Assembly (NCBI GenBank): GCA_016840245.1
Contig: JAEOST010000739.1
Coordinates: 1-16,705 of the forward strand
Direction of reading: 5' to 3'
DNA: 16,705 bases
From: Candidatus Thorarchaeota archaeon
Lineage (GTDB): Archaea; Asgardarchaeota; Thorarchaeia; Thorarchaeales; Thorarchaeaceae
Positions 13,649 to 16,705 of this stretch are shown here, in pieces (the first letter of the stretch is position 1; each line of letters opens with the position of its first letter). A model generated the notes under the pieces. The model had not been told where the DNA came from. It saw nothing but the letters and a program-made list of their open reading frames with translations, and searched no databases. Position numbers and translations under genes: made by a program.

Positions 13649-14542
13649 ATGGCAGACGAGAAGTATCACCGTGTAAGCATGAAGGATGTAGTTTACAAAG
13701 CCGATAGCAGTAATCCTCCAGTTTTAAGAATACAATCAGGAGAAACAGTCGTTTTTGAATGTAGAGATGCCTTCAATCAGACAATCCAGAAACCCACAGA
13801 CTTGCCAATCAATTTTGATATGGAACGAATAAATCCTGCAACAGGCCCGGTCTATGTTGAAGGTGCAGAACCCGGAGATACTCTGGAGGTTCACATTCTA
13901 GACATCAGTATTGCCAAACAAGGATCTTGCTGTATAATCCCTGATTTTGGTTATCTTGCTCATGAATTTCCTGAACCTTGGACTAGAATCATCCCCATTG
14001 AAGATGGAATGGCCATTTTCAGTGAAAGTGTGAAGATTCCCATAGATCCTTTTCCAGGCACTCTAATAGTTGCACCTGCTGAAGGCTCTCATGGCACCCT
14101 TATTCCAAGAGAATATGGTGGCAATATGGACTCACGTGCCTGCACGGTTGGTACAACTGTCTATCTCCCAGTCTTCGTTGAAGGAGCTCTATTTGGCGTT
14201 GGTGACGTTCACGCAGTTCAGGGGGATGGGGAAGTGTGTGGCACAGCTGTGGAAATTGATGCGGACGTCACAATAAAACTAGTAGTCAATAAGACGAAGA
14301 AAATACAACGACCTCAGTATGAAACGGATGAGTACTTCATGACTACTGCATGGGGTGAAACGACAGATGATGCAGCCAGAATCGCTCTAAGAGACATGAT
14401 TGACTGGCTGGTTGCTGAAAAGGAACTGACTCGCCAAGAAGCATATGCCCTCTGCAGCTGTGTTGTTGACATGAGGATCAGTCAGCTTGTCGATATCACT
14501 CCAGGGGTAAGAGCAGTACTGCCGAAGTCAATCTTCACATGA
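13649..14542 (+). CDS. Acetamidase/formamidase family amidohydrolase
   Basis: A 297-residue member of the FmdA/AmdA family, which hydrolyses short amides such as formamide or acetamide to ammonia and the acid. Diagnostic segments are NPATGPVYVEGAEPGDTLEVHILDI, GTLIVAPAEGSHGTLIPREYGGNMD, the LPVFVEGALFGVGDVHAVQGDGEVCGTAVE block with its metal-linked Asp/His/Glu, and a YFMTTAWGE stretch. I chose the ATG at 13649; a TTG at 13643 adds only two residues. A TATA box at 13609 gives it its own promoter. The substrate is uncertain, as the family is often annotated broadly. Confidence 0.92.
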   Translation: MADEKYHRVSMKDVVYKADSSNPPVLRIQSGETVVFECRDAFNQTIQKPTDLPINFDMERINPATGPVYVEGAEPGDTLEVHILDISIAKQGSCCIIPDFGYLAHEFPEPWTRIIPIEDGMAIFSESVKIPIDPFPGTLIVAPAEGSHGTLIPREYGGNMDSRACTVGTTVYLPVFVEGALFGVGDVHAVQGDGEVCGTAVEIDADVTIKLVVNKTKKIQRPQYETDEYFMTTAWGETTDDAARIALRDMIDWLVAEKELTRQEAYALCSCVVDMRISQLVDITPGVRAVLPKSIFT

Positions 14543-14556
14543 TTCGTATAACGAAT
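14542..14556. repeat. Inverted repeat between the amidase gene and the surface-protein gene
   Basis: ATTCGT-ATA-ACGAAT begins at the last base of the amidase stop. A six-base stem with a three-base loop and no following T-run is weak as a terminator. It lies 24 bases before the next TATA box and could be an operator. The symmetry is clear; function is unknown. Confidence 0.35.
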
Positions 14557-14579
14557 TAAGAGTGGAGGTAATCAGTTCC

Positions 14580-14587
14580 ATTTATAT
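14580..14587 (+). promoter_or_regulatory. Candidate TATA box for the duplicated-domain surface protein
   Basis: ATTTATAT lies 32 bases before the ATG at 14620, matching archaeal TATA sequence and spacing. Confidence 0.55.
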
Positions 14588-14619
14588 CCACAGAGAGTCA
14601 AGACGCTCTAGGGAAATCT

Positions 14620-15894
14620 ATGAGAGCAAGAACTCAGTTGCAAATCATTGTTCTATTAATTCCAATGTTTTTTGTGCCTACTATGTTCGCTTCGGCACAA
14701 GGAGAACATAATCTTGAGTGGGCAATTCAACCCGGGGACACTTTCAACTATACTATAAATGGATTTTCTAGATATCCCACAAACAATTTCACATACAGAA
14801 GTTATGCACTTGTTAGTACACTCCCAACACTATCAGACAATGTATCAGAATTTTTCAATATGCAATTGTACAGAGGCTCACATTACGACATATACTTTGA
14901 GAACGGGACAAAGGACTACACGGAATCTTACTGGCTTGCTTTTCCTATAGGTAACCTATCATTGTTGATGCAGTTATTTGGAAATAGTAGTACAATCGAA
15001 TTCTTTGAGCTATCGACAGTCTTTGGTTTTGCATCTTACACACGTGATAGTTCCCTTACACGAACCAATACATTCGTATTTTCGAAATCCAATGGTGTCT
15101 TAGTACACCATCTGCTTGAAGTCTATGAGTCTTATCATGGGCTAACTTACTTCTTGGAGCAACTAATAGATGGATACACTCCCACAGAGGTTTGGCATGC
15201 AGAAAATCCCAAGAACCCCGATAATCTCTACTGGGGATTGCATGTAGGTGACACAATCAACTATACCTATACAAAATCAATTCCCGGTAACCCCACACTC
15301 GAACTTGACCTAACTGTAGAGATTATCTTTCTACCCGGTATCCCAGATGAGATTACCGCCCCCTGTCAATTACTTCTCAATGAGGGCTCTCTCTACATGT
15401 TTCTTGATAATGGTACTGAGCTGGAACAGAGCTTTGATTATCCCATGACAGCTATAGCCATAGGCAACTGGAGTCTTCCATGTGAACTAGATATTCTCAC
15501 ATGGTTCTTTTTGTCAGGTGAACCAGAATGGATTGACAATACCCAAGTTTGGGGATTTGTCGTTGATTCGGAATATGGAGATGGACATGTTGTCACGAAG
15601 CTCAGTTTCTCAAAGACTGATGGAGCGTTAGAGCAATACTTGGTTGAATACTATGATGCAACCACACGAGTTGGATACATCGAGATGATCAGGTTCGGTT
15701 CACATCTTCATACAACACAGACTTCATCGACAACTGGAACTCCTTCAACACAACCGTCAGCAACAACTACCACACCTGTCACAACAACTCCGACTCTACC
15801 TCCAGGACTACCATTAGAATTACTGGTTGTAATGATTAGCGTTCCTGCATTGCTGATTGTGATAGTCCTTCTTGTGAAAGCAAGAAATCGGTAA
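14620..15894 (+). CDS. Surface protein with duplicated domain, Thr-rich stalk and C-terminal membrane anchor
   Basis: A 424-residue protein. Residues 1-27 are a signal peptide (cleavage plausible after FASAQ). The exterior part has two copies of one domain, at about 32-170 and 203-345, shown by matching landmarks in the same order: W-x-I-x-P-GDTFNYT (34-45) and W-G-L-H-V-GDTINYT (205-216); Y-F-E-N-G-T (92-97) and F-L-D-N-G-T (261-266); P-I-GNLSL (109-115) and A-I-GNWSL (280-286); V-F-x-F-SK-S-N-GVL and L-x-F-SK-T-D-GAL. Residues 365-392 are a Thr/Ser/Pro stalk, probably O-glycosylated, and 398-419 a transmembrane helix with a basic ARNR end. Many sequons (NYT, NFT, NVS, NGT, NSS) suggest N-glycosylation. 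No enzymatic motif is seen and no family is recognised. Confidence 0.85.
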   Translation: MRARTQLQIIVLLIPMFFVPTMFASAQGEHNLEWAIQPGDTFNYTINGFSRYPTNNFTYRSYALVSTLPTLSDNVSEFFNMQLYRGSHYDIYFENGTKDYTESYWLAFPIGNLSLLMQLFGNSSTIEFFELSTVFGFASYTRDSSLTRTNTFVFSKSNGVLVHHLLEVYESYHGLTYFLEQLIDGYTPTEVWHAENPKNPDNLYWGLHVGDTINYTYTKSIPGNPTLELDLTVEIIFLPGIPDEITAPCQLLLNEGSLYMFLDNGTELEQSFDYPMTAIAIGNWSLPCELDILTWFFLSGEPEWIDNTQVWGFVVDSEYGDGHVVTKLSFSKTDGALEQYLVEYYDATTRVGYIEMIRFGSHLHTTQTSSTTGTPSTQPSATTTTPVTTTPTLPPGLPLELLVVMISVPALLIVIVLLVKARNR

Positions 15895-15952
15895 ATCATA
15901 CCATATAGTACGAGAGCGAGCTCTTCCAACTGGAGTAGGCCTAGTAAGAAAG

Positions 15953-16073
15953 TGGCGCCGAGGATGAGATTTGAACTCATGCGTGACAAAGCACACTGGT
16001 TGACTTGTAAGCCAGCTTCCGAAGAAACTGGTTTTCAAGACCAGCGCCGTAATCCGGGCTTGGCTACCTCGGC
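15953..16073 (-). tRNA. tRNA-Ser (UGA anticodon) with a probable 32-nt intron
   Basis: Exon 1 is 16073-16034, the intron 16033-16002 and exon 2 16001-15953. Acceptor GCCGAGG/CCTCGGC, discriminator G and encoded CCA; D stem GCC/GGC; anticodon stem CTGGT/ACCAG; loop CTTGAAA with anticodon TGA; class II variable arm of 15 nt; T arm ATGAG-TTCAAAT-CTCAT. The splice site is a near-canonical bulge-helix-bulge: CUUG pairs perfectly with CAAG, with bulges AA^A and UC^A. The intron has an 8-bp hairpin CCAGUUUC/GAAGCUGG capped by UUCG. Without splicing the variable region would be 47 nt, far too long, so an intron is the better reading, although the intron itself begins with a second ACCAG that could complete the anticodon stem. 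Confidence 0.9.
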
Positions 16074-16124
16074 TCAGTTGACAACTCCCTAAAGAGTAGT
16101 CATCCATCATGCCCCTTAGAACGC

Positions 16125-16132
16125 CTTTTAAG
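16125..16132 (+). promoter_or_regulatory. Candidate TATA box for archease
   Basis: CTTTTAAG lies 35 bases before the archease ATG at 16168. Because the element is self-complementary in form (CTTAAAAG on the other strand), it could also help drive the divergent tRNA-Ser gene, about 50 bases away. Confidence 0.45.
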
Positions 16133-16167
16133 CTTCGTGGAGTGTGTTGCCTTCAGGGAGAAAAAAT

Positions 16168-16602
16168 ATGACCGGTCGAGGTTTCAACTTCCATGAACAC
16201 ACGGCCGATATCACTATCGAGTGTTGGGCCCCTACGCTAGAGGGTGCATTTGAGCAGGCGGCTGTTGCTGCATTCGAGGTGATACTTGATACTTCCACAG
16301 TTGGTTCTGTTGTTCCAGTTGAAGTGGCAGTGAAAGGAGTCGATATGAAGGAACTCTTGGTCGAGTGGGTTGGACACTTAATCGCTCTAATTGATATCAA
16401 CTCTCAATTCTATTCGGAATTTGAAATTCAAGAGATCAAGCAAGGCCCTGATGAGTGCTCTCTCAAGGCTCGCGCATGGGGTGAAGACATTGACCTGTCA
16501 CGTCATGATACACGCACTGAAGTAAAAGCGATGACATATGCCGATATGAAGATAGTCCCTGATCCCGAGAAGACGACTCTTTGGTTCACACTCGATCTGT
16601 AA
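16168..16602 (+). CDS. Archease (activator of the RtcB RNA ligase)
   Basis: A 144-residue archease, which promotes guanylation and turnover of RtcB, the ligase that joins tRNA exons after intron removal. The N-terminal FHEHTADITIECW motif with the metal-binding Asp, the LEGAFEQAAVAAFEVI helix, the ELLVEWVGHLIALID segment, and the C-terminal metal site RHDTRTEVKAMTYADMKI are all present. GGGAG precedes the ATG at 16168 by 7 bases; a TTG at 16144 would extend it into sequence upstream of that site. The gene lies beside an intron-bearing tRNA-Ser and 17 bases before an RNA methylase gene. Confidence 0.95.
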   Translation: MTGRGFNFHEHTADITIECWAPTLEGAFEQAAVAAFEVILDTSTVGSVVPVEVAVKGVDMKELLVEWVGHLIALIDINSQFYSEFEIQEIKQGPDECSLKARAWGEDIDLSRHDTRTEVKAMTYADMKIVPDPEKTTLWFTLDL

Positions 16603-16619
16603 TTACTGGAGGTAGAAGA

Positions 16620-16705
16620 ATGACTCTTGAAGTTGCAATTCCTGATACCTCACTGGAGGACTGTTCTAGTCTCCGGGAGAAGACCGTAAAAGTTGGGCAA
16701 CTGGC
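16620..16705 (+). CDS. Start of a probable COG2106-like SPOUT RNA methyltransferase (cut by window edge)
   Basis: Only 28 codons are visible, from an ATG with GGAGGT 6 bases upstream. The N terminus LEVAIPDTSLEDCSSLREKT followed by VKVGQLA matches the opening of archaeal COG2106 proteins (putative RNA uridine methylases of the SPOUT class), which typically read V-A-I-P-D-S ... L-R-E-K-T-x-K-V-G-x-I-A-R-A. The call is from this short stretch alone. It follows archease by 17 bases and is probably in the same operon. Confidence 0.6.
   Translation, partial: MTLEVAIPDTSLEDCSSLREKTVKVGQL

Noticed and set aside
14542..14556. Inverted repeat as a terminator of the amidase gene
   Set aside because: The stem is only six pairs and no T-run follows; kept only as an inverted repeat of unknown role.

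Overview
The window reads as a moderate-GC archaeal chromosome segment. Archaeal information-processing genes dominate: the Nop5 and fibrillarin pair of the C/D-box sRNP, ribosomal protein S30e, archaeal-type RNase HII, a COG1395 regulator, DUF61/UPF0216, archease, archaeal Elp3 and two intron-bearing tRNA genes with bulge-helix-bulge splice sites. A small membrane protein resembling the membrane part of eukaryotic OST3/OST6 (TUSC3/MAGT1), together with S30e and several Thr-rich or signal-anchored surface proteins, points to an Asgard archaeon, possibly Thorarchaeota. That placement is an inference from gene content and was not computed.

Layout. 1-1415 (minus): a secreted or membrane protein running off the left edge, then a nitroreductase. 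1514-1966 (plus): the OST3/OST6-like protein. 1982-2908: a 905-bp interval bounded by a 22-bp direct repeat of the tRNA-Trp 3' end and containing one gene for a signal-anchored surface protein, followed by the intact, intron-containing tRNA-Trp(CCA). 3094-4453: a PduO-type cobalamin adenosyltransferase diverging from rnhB. 4455-7896 (minus): a cluster transcribed nop5 > flpA > DUF61 > COG1395 regulator, the first three with overlapping start and stop codons. 8012-9705 (plus): pyrD-pyrK. 9712-9873 (minus): S30e. 10010-10456: a C_GCAxxG_C_C redox protein, converging on an unrecognised two-repeat protein (10436-11299). 11543-11812: two very short genes with TTG starts and good Shine-Dalgarno sites, the first encoding an almost purely acidic peptide and the second an almost purely lysine-rich one, closed by a strong stem-loop terminator. 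11953-13554: elp3. 13649-14542: acetamidase/formamidase. 14620-15894: a duplicated-domain surface protein with a Thr-rich stalk. 15953-16073 (minus): tRNA-Ser(UGA) with intron. 16168-16602: archease, followed by the start of a COG2106-like SPOUT RNA methyltransferase cut by the right edge.

How it fits together. Much of the window concerns RNA maturation: Nop5/fibrillarin for 2'-O-methylation, Elp3 for wobble-uridine modification, archease as cofactor of the RtcB ligase that joins tRNA exons (with two intron-containing tRNAs present), and a probable SPOUT methylase. PyrD and PyrK form a class 1B dihydroorotate dehydrogenase. The most unusual items are the acidic/basic mini-gene pair (11543-11812), the tRNA-Trp 3'-end duplication around a lone surface-protein gene, and the tRNA-Ser precursor whose intron repeats the 3' half of the anticodon stem. 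There is no gene-free stretch over 300 bases. The longest, 11300-11542, shows only AT-rich sequence that may carry a promoter.
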